This document shows, piece after piece, positions 25,931 through 34,534 of a stretch of 64,000 nt of DNA (its first letter is position 1; the number at the start of each line of letters is the position of its first letter). The notes beneath the pieces were generated by a model. That model searched no databases. It saw nothing but the letters and a program-made list of their open reading frames with translations, and had not been told where the DNA came from. The DNA is taken from positions 124,001 to 188,000 of the forward strand of contig JOEL01000006.1 of assembly GCA_000720995.1 (NCBI GenBank). The letters are read 5' to 3'. Both the position numbers and the translations under genes were made by a program. The stretch is from Streptomyces celluloflavus (GTDB lineage Bacteria; Actinomycetota; Actinomycetes; Streptomycetales; Streptomycetaceae).

Positions 25931-26953
25931 TTACGGCAGGTCCTCCGCCTCGGGGAGCGTCTCCAGCTCGGGCGAGAGCACACCGCCGTCGCCGCTCGTG
26001 GTGACCTCGACGCCCTCCACGGCCTCCACGGCCTCGACGGCCTCCCGCGACGCGACCGGCGGCTGCCACTGCTGCTCCACCGGGACCTGCTCCTGGGTCT
26101 GGTCCTGAACCTGGGCCTCGACCTGAGCCTGGCTCCCGGCCTGGGCCTGGGTCCGGGCCGCGGCCTCGGCCTGGGCCGTCTGCGCCTGGGCCTGGAGTCC
26201 GGAGCGCTCCAGGAAGCGCAGCAGCTCCACCGGGAACGGCAGCACGAGGGTCGAGTTCTTCTCGGCGGCGACCGCCACCACGGTCTGCAGCAGCCGCAGT
26301 TGGAGCGCCGCGGGCTGGCCGGACATCGCCTGGGCCGCCTCGGCGAGCTTCTTCGACGCCTGCAACTCGGCGTCGGCGTTGATGACCCGGGCGCGCCGGT
26401 CCCGGGTCGCCTCCGCCTGGCGCGCCATCGACCGCTTCATCGTCTCCGGCAGCGAGACGTCCTTGATCTCCACCCGGTCGATCTGTACGCCCCAGCCCAG
26501 CGCCGGGCTGTCGATCATCACCGCGAGGCCCTGATTGAGCTTCTCGCGGTTGGAGAGCAGATCGTCCAGATCGCTCTTGCCGATGATCGAGCGCAGCGAG
26601 GTCTGGGCGACCTGGGAGACCGCGAAGCGGTAGTCCTCGACCTCGATGACCGCGTCGGCGGCGTCCACGACCTTGAAATAGACCACCGCGTCGACCCGGA
26701 CCGTGACGTTGTCGCGGGTGATGCCCTCCTGGGCGGGCACCGGCATCGTGACGATCTGCATATTGACCTTGCGCATCCGGTCGATGCCCGGAACGATCAT
26801 GGTGAATCCCGGCGCGCGCACCTCGGACGCCAGCCGCCCCAGCCGGAGCACCACACCACGCTCGTACTGCTTGACCACGCGCGCCGCCGCCATGAGATAC
26901 ACCACGCCCGCCGAGGCGAGCGCCACTCCGGCCGTCACCAGTTCTCCGACCAT
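25931..26953 (-). CDS. Slipin/SPFH (band 7) membrane protein
   Basis: The 340-aa protein begins with a TM helix (about residues 5-25), followed by the SPFH domain: QYERGVVLRLGRL, PGFTMIVPGIDRMRKVNMQ, TRDNVTVRVDAVVYFKV, and a coiled-coil QAEATRDRRARVINADAELQA. From about residue 245 the tail is low complexity with repeated QAQ/QVQ and EAVEAVEAVEG stretches. Slipins form membrane rings that scaffold microdomains and often pair with NfeD, which is not seen here. The ATG at 26953 and a GTG just before it are both possible. Confidence 0.87.
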   Translation of the reverse strand: MVGELVTAGVALASAGVVYLMAAARVVKQYERGVVLRLGRLASEVRAPGFTMIVPGIDRMRKVNMQIVTMPVPAQEGITRDNVTVRVDAVVYFKVVDAADAVIEVEDYRFAVSQVAQTSLRSIIGKSDLDDLLSNREKLNQGLAVMIDSPALGWGVQIDRVEIKDVSLPETMKRSMARQAEATRDRRARVINADAELQASKKLAEAAQAMSGQPAALQLRLLQTVVAVAAEKNSTLVLPFPVELLRFLERSGLQAQAQTAQAEAAARTQAQAGSQAQVEAQVQDQTQEQVPVEQQWQPPVASREAVEAVEAVEGVEVTTSGDGGVLSPELETLPEAEDLP

Positions 26954-27276
26954 CACGGCCCCCAGACATTAGCCGTTCGCTGCCCGATTCACACTCTTTA
27001 TCATGGTATGCCCGGGTCGGTGAGCGGGCGAGAGCCCTGCCGGGCACGGGCCGGGCACCCCCGCCCACGGCCGACGACACCGGCTCGCCCGTGATCCTTT
27101 CGACGGCCGCAACGGGCCCCCGGCCGCCGAGCACGCGACAGGACCCCCGTCCGCCGACGAACGGGGGCCCCGCCACTGCCGGACCACAGCGTGACCGCCT
27201 CAGCGGGTCACCAGGCCGGCAGCGGATCAGTACCAGGCCGGCGCCGGACCGGCAGCGGTCCGGCAGCGGTCCGGAA
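26954..27276. other. Gap between slipin and the streptogrisin B-like gene
   Basis: The 323 bp contain the slipin promoter side and a stem-loop at 27246-27261. No gene is supported. Confidence 0.5.
27246..27261 (-). terminator. Short hairpin after the streptogrisin B-like gene
   Basis: GGACCG-GCAG-CGGTCC forms a perfect 6-bp stem 15 bp beyond the protease stop; GCAGCGGTCCG then repeats directly. It is a modest terminator candidate. Confidence 0.45.
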
Positions 27277-28182
27277 TCAGTAGACGCTCACGCCGTAGGC
27301 GCTGAGCGCCTCCGTGACCGGCTGGAAGAACGTCGTGCCGCCGGAGGTGCAGTCGCCGCTGCCGCCGGAGGTCAGGCCCAGGGCGGTGGTCCCGGAGTAG
27401 AGCGGGCCGCCGCTGTCGCCGGGTTCGGCGCAGACGGTGGTCTGGATCAGACCGGAGACGATGTCGCCGTTGCCGTAGTTGACGGTGGCGTTGAGCCCGG
27501 TGACCTTGCCGCTGTGGATGCCGGTGGTGGAGCCGCGGCGGGTGACCGTCTGGCCGACCGACGGGGTGCCGGCGCTGGTGATGTCCTGGCTGCCGACCGT
27601 CCCCTCGTGGCTGACGGAGGAGGTGTACTTCACGATGCCGTAGTCGTTGCCGGGGAAGCTGGATCCGGTCGTCGGGCCGATGCTCGTGGTGTGCGCCGCG
27701 CTGGTGTACCAGGGCGGGTTGCCCTCGGTGCAGTGACCGGCCGTCAGGAAGTAGTACGTGTTGCCGCTGCGGACGTTGAAGCCGAGCGAGCAGCGCCAGC
27801 TGGGGGCGTAGATGGCGTCGCCGCCGGAGATGAGGGTGCGCAGGGTGCCCGCGGTGCGCTGGATTTGTACGGCGCCCGCGTTGCCGCCCGCGGCCTGCTC
27901 GATCTTGGTGATCTGCTCCTGGGAGACGGTGCGGTCGGCCGTGACGACGAGAGTGTGCGACTTCTGGTCGACGACCCAGGCGGTGCCGGGGACATCCGCG
28001 GCGCGTACCGCGCTGTCGGCGGCGGAGAGCTGGGCGGCGCTGAACGTCTTGGTGGGGGACGGGTCCTGGGCGTTGGCGGTCGGGATGGCGACGGCTCCGA
28101 GGGCCACCAGTCCGGACGCCACGGCGAGCAGCCGGATGCGTCTGGTCACGCCGCTGCGGGGGGTGGTGCGCTCGTTCCTCAC
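27277..28182 (-). CDS. sprB: Streptogrisin B-like secreted serine protease
   Basis: The GTG at 28182 lies about 5 bases after GGAGGA and gives a 301-aa precursor: signal peptide to about residue 38 (TANA), propeptide 39-117, mature protease from Ile118 ([10 protein letters not shown]). The triad is His150, Asp180 and Ser257 ([12 protein letters not shown]). The mature part (184 aa, ending [11 protein letters not shown]) is very close to Streptomyces griseus protease B, a chymotrypsin-like enzyme. The pro-region is much shorter than that of the D-like neighbour at 23499. Confidence 0.92.
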   Translation of the reverse strand: MRNERTTPRSGVTRRIRLLAVASGLVALGAVAIPTANAQDPSPTKTFSAAQLSAADSAVRAADVPGTAWVVDQKSHTLVVTADRTVSQEQITKIEQAAGGNAGAVQIQRTAGTLRTLISGGDAIYAPSWRCSLGFNVRSGNTYYFLTAGHCTEGNPPWYTSAAHTTSIGPTTGSSFPGNDYGIVKYTSSVSHEGTVGSQDITSAGTPSVGQTVTRRGSTTGIHSGKVTGLNATVNYGNGDIVSGLIQTTVCAEPGDSGGPLYSGTTALGLTSGGSGDCTSGGTTFFQPVTEALSAYGVSVY

Positions 28183-28472
28183 GTGATTCCTCCGAGGGGA
28201 TCGATGGGCCGCCGGTGGGCGACCCGTGAGGCGCAGGCGAAGGGCATCCGGGAATCCGCACGTGTCATTTTCCGCATGCCCCTGACAAGCGCTGAGCGGG
28301 AGTCTCGGGGACGTCACCCCCTGGGCGCAAGAGGGCCACGCCCGTACACCCGGCCGGGCACCCGGATGTACGCACCCGGATGTACGCACCACTCATCCGG
28401 CCGCGCACGCCGCCGCCCCGGCAGCCCCGGCCGGGCTGCCGGGGCGGTGTCCTCGGCGGATGGTGGGTCGGA

Positions 28473-29264
28473 TCAGCGGGCGCGCAGGTCGCGCTCACCG
28501 GCCCGCAGCGCGAACGGCAGGGTGTTGCCGGGCGGCGGGAAGGGGCAGATGAAGTGGTCGGCGAAGGCGCAGGGCGGCAGCACGACACGGTTGAGATCGA
28601 CGGTGACGGTGCCGTCCTCGGCGGGCGCCGGGGGCCGCAGGAAGCGGAAGCGGTAGCTCTCGTCGCCGCTGGTGGTGTCGGCGAACACCGCCCACAGGGA
28701 GCCGTCGGCCTCGACCGCGGCCTGCACGGTGTGCTCGTCGCCGTCCAGCGTGAAGGCCAGTTCGCCGGCCAGGCCGAAGCCGCGCCGCTGTCCGTCGGCG
28801 TTGGGCACCCGGACGGTGCGCTCCTGCGGATACGGGCGGAAGAGGCCGGGCCGCACCCAGCGGGCGTCATACGGGTAGACCTCGATTCCGGTGAACGCGC
28901 GGCGGGTCGCGGCGTCCGGGTCGTAGTCGCGTACCGCCCACAGCCCCTCGCGGCGCAGCACCGGCAGCCGCCGCTCGCCCCACGCCACCCGGGCCCGTGC
29001 CGCCGCGCCGTCCTCGCCGAGCCGGACCTCGCCGGACGGCGGTGTGCCGTCGACGGTGAGCCCGTCGCCCGCGCCGGTCCGCAGCACGACCTGGTCGCCG
29101 TCCTCGGTCCAGCGGCCCGGCAGCCCCTCGATCCGGCCGTCGGGATGGTCGGCGAGCCAGTGGGTGCCGGTCAGGGCGAGCGGTCCGTACGGCCGGGAGA
29201 CCTTCGCGGTGCGCCGCTCGCGCCAGTCCTGCCACTCCTGAGGTGCTCGTGTACCGGTGCTCAT
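28473..29264 (-). CDS. DUF1684 family protein
   Basis: The 263-aa protein starts at the ATG at 29264, 5 bp after the monooxygenase stop, as the last gene of the eight-gene minus-strand run. Diagnostic DUF1684 sequence is present: the WRERR and LTGTHWLADHPDGRIEGLPG start, WAVRDYDPDAATRRAF, and the end motif LNRVVLPPCAFADHFICPFPPPGN with its cysteines. No signal peptide is seen. The family has no known biochemical role; here its coupling to flavin monooxygenases and an importer suggests a part in handling the imported compound. Confidence 0.87.
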   Translation of the reverse strand: MSTGTRAPQEWQDWRERRTAKVSRPYGPLALTGTHWLADHPDGRIEGLPGRWTEDGDQVVLRTGAGDGLTVDGTPPSGEVRLGEDGAAARARVAWGERRLPVLRREGLWAVRDYDPDAATRRAFTGIEVYPYDARWVRPGLFRPYPQERTVRVPNADGQRRGFGLAGELAFTLDGDEHTVQAAVEADGSLWAVFADTTSGDESYRFRFLRPPAPAEDGTVTVDLNRVVLPPCAFADHFICPFPPPGNTLPFALRAGERDLRAR

Positions 29265-29269
29265 GGCGG

Positions 29270-30733
29270 TCAACCCTTCTCGGCCGGGCGTACGGGATCC
29301 GGCAGTCCCAGATGGGAGCGCAGCGTCCGGCCGCGGTATTCCGTGCGGAACGCGCCGCGTTCCTGGAGGAGCGGTACGACGCGGTCGACGAAGTCGTCCA
29401 GGCCGCCGGGCGTCAGATGCGGGACGAGGATGAACCCGTCGGCGGCGTCGGTGCGCACGAAGGCGTCCATCTCCGCCGCGACGGCCGCCGGTGTGCCGAT
29501 GAAGGACTGCCGGCCGGTGGTCTCGATGACGGTTTCGCGCAGGGACAGGCCCTTGGCCCGGGAGAGCGCCCGCCACCGGTCGGCGACGGCCTTCGGATCG
29601 CCGTGCCGGACGCGGCCCTGCGCCAGCTCGCTACCGGGGTCCGGGTCGATGTCGGGCAGCGGGCCGTCGGGGTCGTAGGAGGACAGGTCGACGCCCCAGA
29701 TCTGCTCCGCGGCGAGCAGCGCGTTCTGCGGCGAGACCTGGCTGCGGCGGATCTCGGCGGCGTGCTCCTGGGCCTCGGCCGCGGTGTCGCCGAGGACGAC
29801 GGTGACACCCGGCATGATCTTGAGGTCGTCGGGCCGCCGGCCGTACGCCGCGAGCCGGCCCTTGACGTCGGCGTAGAAGGCGCGGCCGGCCTCCGGTCCG
29901 CTGTGCCGGGTGAAGATGACATCGGCGGACGAGGCGGCGAACTCCCGGCCCTCGGACGAGTCCCCGGCCTGGATGACGACCGGATGGCCCTGGGGGCTGC
30001 GCGGGACGGTGAACTCGCCGTGGATGTCGAAGTGCCGGCCGCGGTGCGCGAACGGCCGGGGCACGCCGTCGTCCGTCCAGGAGTCCCACAACTCCCGTGC
30101 GGTGGCGACGAATTCGACGGCCCGGGAATAGCGTTGGGCCCGGTCGAGATAGCCGCCGCGGCGGAAGTTCTCGCCGGTGAACGCGTCGGAGGTGGTGACG
30201 GCGTTCCAGGCGGCCCGGCCGCCGCTGAGGTGGTCGAGGGAGGCCAGCCGGCGGGCGAGTTCATAGGGCTCGTTGAAGGTGGTGTTCACGGTGGCGGCCA
30301 GGCCCAGCCGGTCGGTGACCGCCGCCAGGGCGTTCAGCACGGTGATCGACTCGGGCCTGCCGAGCACGTCGAGGTCGTGGATACGGCCCTTGTGCTCGCG
30401 CAGCCGCAGCCCCTCGGCGAGGAAGAAGAAGTCGAACAGGCCGCGCTCGGCGGTGTGGGCGAGGTGTTCGAACGAGGAGAAGGCGATCTGGCTCTTCGAC
30501 CGGTCATCGGCCCAGACGGTGGTGTTGTTGACACCGGGAAAGTGCGCCGCCAGGTGCATCTGTCTGCGGCCGTGCGGGGGCGCGGTGGTGCGCCCGTACG
30601 GGGAGGCGGCGGTGCGGCCGGGTCCGGTGGGTGCCGGGCCACCGGGAGCCGGTCGGCCGGAGGCCGGTCCGCCAGAGGCCGGTCCACTGGGCGTCGGCCC
30701 ACTGGGCGTCGGTCCGCTGGGGTTCGGGTTCAT
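29270..30733 (-). CDS. NtaA/SnaA/DszA-family flavin-dependent monooxygenase
   Basis: The ATG at 30733 sits 7 bases after GGAGG and gives 487 aa. An unusual tail (residues 1-57) repeats PSGPT/ASGGP units; the enzyme proper starts at about MHLAAHFPGVNN. Luciferase-like (LLM) TIM-barrel motifs follow: AERGLFDFFFLAEGL, NTTFNEPYELARRLASLDHLSGGRAAWNAVTT, and HPVVIQAGDSSEGREFAA. The family uses FMNH2 from a separate reductase to oxidise C-S, C-N or sulfone bonds (DszA, SnaA, NtaA, YtnJ). Its start overlaps the upstream LLM stop by one base (TGATG). Confidence 0.9.
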   Translation of the reverse strand: MNPNPSGPTPSGPTPSGPASGGPASGRPAPGGPAPTGPGRTAASPYGRTTAPPHGRRQMHLAAHFPGVNNTTVWADDRSKSQIAFSSFEHLAHTAERGLFDFFFLAEGLRLREHKGRIHDLDVLGRPESITVLNALAAVTDRLGLAATVNTTFNEPYELARRLASLDHLSGGRAAWNAVTTSDAFTGENFRRGGYLDRAQRYSRAVEFVATARELWDSWTDDGVPRPFAHRGRHFDIHGEFTVPRSPQGHPVVIQAGDSSEGREFAASSADVIFTRHSGPEAGRAFYADVKGRLAAYGRRPDDLKIMPGVTVVLGDTAAEAQEHAAEIRRSQVSPQNALLAAEQIWGVDLSSYDPDGPLPDIDPDPGSELAQGRVRHGDPKAVADRWRALSRAKGLSLRETVIETTGRQSFIGTPAAVAAEMDAFVRTDAADGFILVPHLTPGGLDDFVDRVVPLLQERGAFRTEYRGRTLRSHLGLPDPVRPAEKG

Positions 30734-31791
30734 CACGATGCCTCCCGGGCGAGGGCGTAGCGGTTGGCGGGGCGCGGCAGGCCGAGGTGCTCGCGCAGCG
30801 TGGCGCCGGGGTAGAAGCGGCGCAGCAGGCAGCGGTGCTGGAGCACCGGGACGGTGCCGTCGACGAGCAGGGCGAGGTCGCGCCCGGGGTCCGCGAACCG
30901 CAGGTGGAAGCCGTCGGCGGCGCCGTCCGCGTACCAGTCGCCGAGCAGTTCGGCGAGCCCGACGGCATCGCCCGAGCAGTGCAGTTCGACCGGCAGCGAG
31001 GCGAGGACGACCAACTGGCCGGGGTCGCGGCCGTGCGCGCGGGCGAGCTCGCGCAGTTCGGCGCGGACGGCACCGGCGCTCTGCGGGTCCGCGGCCCGGA
31101 CCAGCGCGACATCGGCGTACGCGGCGGCCACCTCCCGTACGGCCCGTTCGGCGCCGGCCGTCTCCCCGGTCGCGTCCACGACCGTGACGGGGTGGCCCTG
31201 CGGCGGCCGAGGGACGGTGGAGGGACCGCGGACGGAGAAGTGCGTACCGGCGAAGTCGACGTAGTGCAGTCGGTCCCGGTCGACGAAGCGGCCGGTCGCC
31301 CGGTCGCGGATCTCGGCGCCGTCCTCCCAGCTGTCCCACAGCCGCGCGGCGACGTCGGCTGCCTCGCCCGCCTCCCGCCACGCCGCGGCGGGCGGCTCGG
31401 CGGCCCGGCGGCCGAAGAGCGCGGCCTCGGCCTCGGTGGTGGACACCTCGGCCTGCCAGCCGGCCCGGCCGCGGCTGACCCAGTCCAGGGTGCTGACGGC
31501 GGTGGAGACGTGGAACGGCTCGGTGTGGGTGGTGGTGACGGCCGGGACCAGGCCGATCCGCTCGGTCGCGGGGGCGACGCGGGCCAGCACGGCGAGCGCG
31601 TCGAGGCCCGGCCGGGTCAGGCTGTCGCCGAGGGTGACGAAGTCGAGGACACCGCGCTCGGCGAGCCGCGCCAGGCGGACGAAATGCGCCGCGTCGTAGC
31701 GGTCGGTGCGGTCCGGCCGGTCCGCGCGGGCGGCCGGCCGCGGGTGCTCCAGCGCGACGGACAGGTGGAGGGGGCGGGGGGATGCGGACAT
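30733..31791 (-). CDS. LLM-class flavin-dependent oxidoreductase
   Basis: The 352-aa protein has the luciferase-like barrel: RYDAAHFVRLARLAERGVLDFVTLGDSL, TTHTEPFHVSTAVSTLDWVSRGRAGW, and the AALWDSW-like RLWDSWEDGAEIRD segment. The sequence DWVSRGRAGWQAEVS parallels the next enzyme in the operon, so the two are related but divergent. It starts 23 bp after the binding-protein stop. It probably acts in series or as a partner with the NtaA-type enzyme; substrate unknown. Confidence 0.87.
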   Translation of the reverse strand: MSASPRPLHLSVALEHPRPAARADRPDRTDRYDAAHFVRLARLAERGVLDFVTLGDSLTRPGLDALAVLARVAPATERIGLVPAVTTTHTEPFHVSTAVSTLDWVSRGRAGWQAEVSTTEAEAALFGRRAAEPPAAAWREAGEAADVAARLWDSWEDGAEIRDRATGRFVDRDRLHYVDFAGTHFSVRGPSTVPRPPQGHPVTVVDATGETAGAERAVREVAAAYADVALVRAADPQSAGAVRAELRELARAHGRDPGQLVVLASLPVELHCSGDAVGLAELLGDWYADGAADGFHLRFADPGRDLALLVDGTVPVLQHRCLLRRFYPGATLREHLGLPRPANRYALAREAS

Positions 31792-31814
31792 GGGTGAGCC
31801 TTCCGTGCGCCGGG

Positions 31815-32783
31815 TCAGTTCGCTGTCTTGGGCAGGCCGGGCGGGTTGATCCGCGAGGTCTTCAGGGCCTCGCCGCCGAGCCCCCAGCGCGCCAGCACCT
31901 TGCCGTACCGGCCGTCGTCGATGACCTTCCGGAGTGCGGCGGCATAGGCACCGACCAGGCCGCTGCCCTTCTTCGTGGTGGCGGCGATCTCGCCCTGGAG
32001 GCCGCGGCCGCCGCCGGAGAAGGTCCCGGCGACCTCGGTCAGGCCCGCGGTGCCGACGTGGTAGGCGACGGACGGGTTCGGTCCGAAGTAGCCGTCGATC
32101 CGGCCCGATTGCAGGGCGAGGTAGGTGTCGGAGCTCTTCTGGAAGTACTTGATGTCGACCGGTTTACGGCCGGCCTTCTCGTTCTCCTCGCTCCACTCGA
32201 CGAGGATCTTCTCCTGGTTGGTGCCGGAGCCGACCGCGACGGTCCGGCCCGCGACGTCCTTCGCGCCGCGCACCCGCCAGCCGCTGCCCTTCTTCGTCTC
32301 CAGCGCCAGCTCGTCCAGCCGGTAGGTCGCGAAGTCGTACTTCTCCTTGCGCTCCTCGGTGACGGTGACGTTGGAGAAGACCGCGTCGAGTCTGCCGCTG
32401 TCCAGGCCGACGAAGAGGTTCTCCCAGGACAGCGGGGTGAACTCGGCCTTCAGGCCGAGGGTGTCGGCGACGAGGGTGGCGAGGTCCTCCTCGACGCCGA
32501 TGAGGGTCCGGTCGTCGGAGGCGTAGAAGGTCAGCGGCGGTGAGCTGTCGGCGCCCACGCCGATGCGCAGCACACCGGCGTCCCGGACCCGGGCGGGCAC
32601 CAGGGCGGCGAGCGCCGGGTCCCGCTGCCCGCGGACGCGGTGCTGGTCGGGGCCGGTATTGATCTTCGACCCCGGGGGGCCCGCGGCGACGCTCCCGGTC
32701 ACCGCGTCACCGCTGCCGCAGGCGGTGAGCAGTACGGATCCGGCGGCGAGCGCGAGGGCGGCGGTCAGAGTGCGGCGGTTCAA
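31815..32783 (-). CDS. ABC transporter solute-binding lipoprotein (family 3)
   Basis: The TTG at 32783 is 7 bases after AGGAG and gives 322 aa. The lipoprotein signal ends in LTAC with Cys22. The mature part has the amino-acid-type binding fold: GVLRIGVGADSSPPLTFYA, FTPLSWENLFVGLDSGRLDAVFSNVTVTEERKEKYDF, DVAGRTVAVGSGTNQEK, LQSGRIDGYF. Family 3 proteins bind polar amino acids and derivatives, including cystine and S-modified cysteines. It is encoded 57 bp after its ATPase. Confidence 0.92.
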   Translation of the reverse strand: MNRRTLTAALALAAGSVLLTACGSGDAVTGSVAAGPPGSKINTGPDQHRVRGQRDPALAALVPARVRDAGVLRIGVGADSSPPLTFYASDDRTLIGVEEDLATLVADTLGLKAEFTPLSWENLFVGLDSGRLDAVFSNVTVTEERKEKYDFATYRLDELALETKKGSGWRVRGAKDVAGRTVAVGSGTNQEKILVEWSEENEKAGRKPVDIKYFQKSSDTYLALQSGRIDGYFGPNPSVAYHVGTAGLTEVAGTFSGGGRGLQGEIAATTKKGSGLVGAYAAALRKVIDDGRYGKVLARWGLGGEALKTSRINPPGLPKTAN

Positions 32784-32840
32784 CTCGGGGCTCCTGGGGA
32801 TGAGGGGGCCGGGGACGGCCGGACGGGGGACGGCGGCACG

Positions 32841-33638
32841 TCAGAGGACCTTGGACAGAAAGGACTTGGTGCGCTCGTGGCGGGGGTGGTCGAGGACCTG
32901 GCCGGGCGGCCCCTGTTCGACGATCCGGCCGCCGTCCATGAAGACGACGGTGTCGGCGACCTCGCGGGCGAAGCCGATCTCATGGGTGACGACGATCATG
33001 GTGGTGCCCTGCCGCGCCAGGTCCTTGATGACCGCCAGGACCTCGCCGACCAGCTCCGGGTCGAGGGCCGAGGTCGGCTCGTCGAAGAGCAGCAGCTTCG
33101 GTTCCAGGGCGAGCGCGCGGGCGATGGCGACCCGCTGCTGCTGACCGCCGGAGAGCTGCCGCGGATAGGCGTCGGCCTTGTCGGCGAGGCCCACCCGGTC
33201 CAGCAGGGCGCGCGCGGTCGCGAGGACGTCCTTCCGCGGGCGGCGCAGCGCGGCGAGGGGCGCCTCGGTGATGTTGTCCAGGACCGTCAGATGCGGGAAG
33301 AGGTTGAAGTTCTGGAAGACGAAGCCGATATGGGTGCGCTGCTTGAGGATCTCCCGTTCGCGCAGTTCGTAGAGCTTGTCGCCGGAGCGCCGGTAGCCGA
33401 CCAGCGCGCCGTCCACGCTGATCCGGCCGCTGTCGACCTTCTCCAGGTGGTTGATGGTGCGCAGCAGGGTGGACTTGCCGGAGCCGGAGGGGCCCAGGAC
33501 GACCGCGACCTCACCGGTGCGCACCTGGAGGTCGATACCGCGCAGCACCTCCAGCGCGCCGAAGCTCTTGTGGACGGCGCGGACCTCGACCATCGGCCGG
33601 GTTCCGGCGGGCGGCGCGGGGGTGGTGGCGGTGCTCAT
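32841..33638 (-). CDS. ABC transporter ATP-binding protein, polar amino acid type
   Basis: The 265-aa ATPase has Walker [11 protein letters not shown]-loop [17 protein letters not shown], signature [16 protein letters not shown], Walker [15 protein letters not shown] and the switch His in [14 protein letters not shown], the arrangement of GlnQ/HisP-type subunits. The ATG overlaps the stop of permease B by ATGA. It is the only ATPase at the locus, so it probably serves both permeases. Confidence 0.94.
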   Translation of the reverse strand: MSTATTPAPPAGTRPMVEVRAVHKSFGALEVLRGIDLQVRTGEVAVVLGPSGSGKSTLLRTINHLEKVDSGRISVDGALVGYRRSGDKLYELREREILKQRTHIGFVFQNFNLFPHLTVLDNITEAPLAALRRPRKDVLATARALLDRVGLADKADAYPRQLSGGQQQRVAIARALALEPKLLLFDEPTSALDPELVGEVLAVIKDLARQGTTMIVVTHEIGFAREVADTVVFMDGGRIVEQGPPGQVLDHPRHERTKSFLSKVL

Positions 33639-34534
33639 CGGGTGGCTCCCTTGGCGAAGTGGCGTTCGACGTAGTGCTGGAGGACGGAGAGCACGGTGGT
33701 CAGCAGGACGTACCAGGCGGTGGCCACCATCAGCAGCGGGACGACCCGGCCGTTCCGTCCGTAGATGACCTGGACCTGGTAGAAGAGTTCGCCGATCGCC
33801 ATGACGGAGACGATCGAGGTGCCCTTGAAGAGGGAGATGACCTCGTTGGCGGCGTTCGGCAGGATCGCGCGCATCGCCTGGGGCAGCACGATGCGGCGCA
33901 GCTGCCGCGGCCTGGGGATGCCCAGCGCGGCCGCGGCCTCCAACTGGCCGCCGTCCACGGCCAGTACCCCGCCGCGCACGATCTCCGCGGCGTACGCGGC
34001 CTGGTGCAGGGCGAGGCCGAGTACCGCCGCGCTCATCGCGCCGACCAGGCCCATGGTGTCGAAGGAGAAGAAGCCGGGGCCGAAGGGGATACCGAAGTCC
34101 AGGCGCTTGTAGAGGTAGGCGAGGTTGAACCAGAACAGCAGCTGGACGATGAGCGGGATGGAGCGGAAGGCCCAGATGTAGCCGAAGGCGACGGCCCTGA
34201 GGAAGGGGCTCGCGGACAGCCGCATGAAGGCCAGCACGATCCCGAGGGCGAAGCCGAGGACGGTGCCGTAGACGGTGAGCTGGAGGGTGACCCAGACCGC
34301 GCGGACGACGGTCTCCGCGGTGAAGAACTGCGCGAACACCCCCCATTCCCAGGCCGGGTTGGTGAGCAGGCCGTGCGCGAACTGGGCGAGCAGCACGGCC
34401 GTCACCACGATGGCGGCCCACCGCCAGGGGTGGCGTACGGGGACGACCTTCAGCGCCGCCGGGTCGTCGTCCGCCGGCGGCCCGGTCCGCCGCGGGGCGG
34501 TGCGGTCGAGGGGTGGATCACTGGTCAGCGGCAT
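33635..34534 (-). CDS. ABC transporter permease B, polar amino acid type
   Basis: The 299-aa permease has an extended cytoplasmic N-terminus (about 35 residues, ending [10 protein letters not shown]), four to five TM segments and the EAA loop [28 protein letters not shown] that contacts the ATPase. It overlaps the FAD/NAD(P)-binding gene by 17 bp and the ATPase by 4 bp. It is closely similar in plan to permease A at 36431, so the two probably form a heterodimer. Confidence 0.93.
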   Translation of the reverse strand: MPLTSDPPLDRTAPRRTGPPADDDPAALKVVPVRHPWRWAAIVVTAVLLAQFAHGLLTNPAWEWGVFAQFFTAETVVRAVWVTLQLTVYGTVLGFALGIVLAFMRLSASPFLRAVAFGYIWAFRSIPLIVQLLFWFNLAYLYKRLDFGIPFGPGFFSFDTMGLVGAMSAAVLGLALHQAAYAAEIVRGGVLAVDGGQLEAAAALGIPRPRQLRRIVLPQAMRAILPNAANEVISLFKGTSIVSVMAIGELFYQVQVIYGRNGRVVPLLMVATAWYVLLTTVLSVLQHYVERHFAKGATR

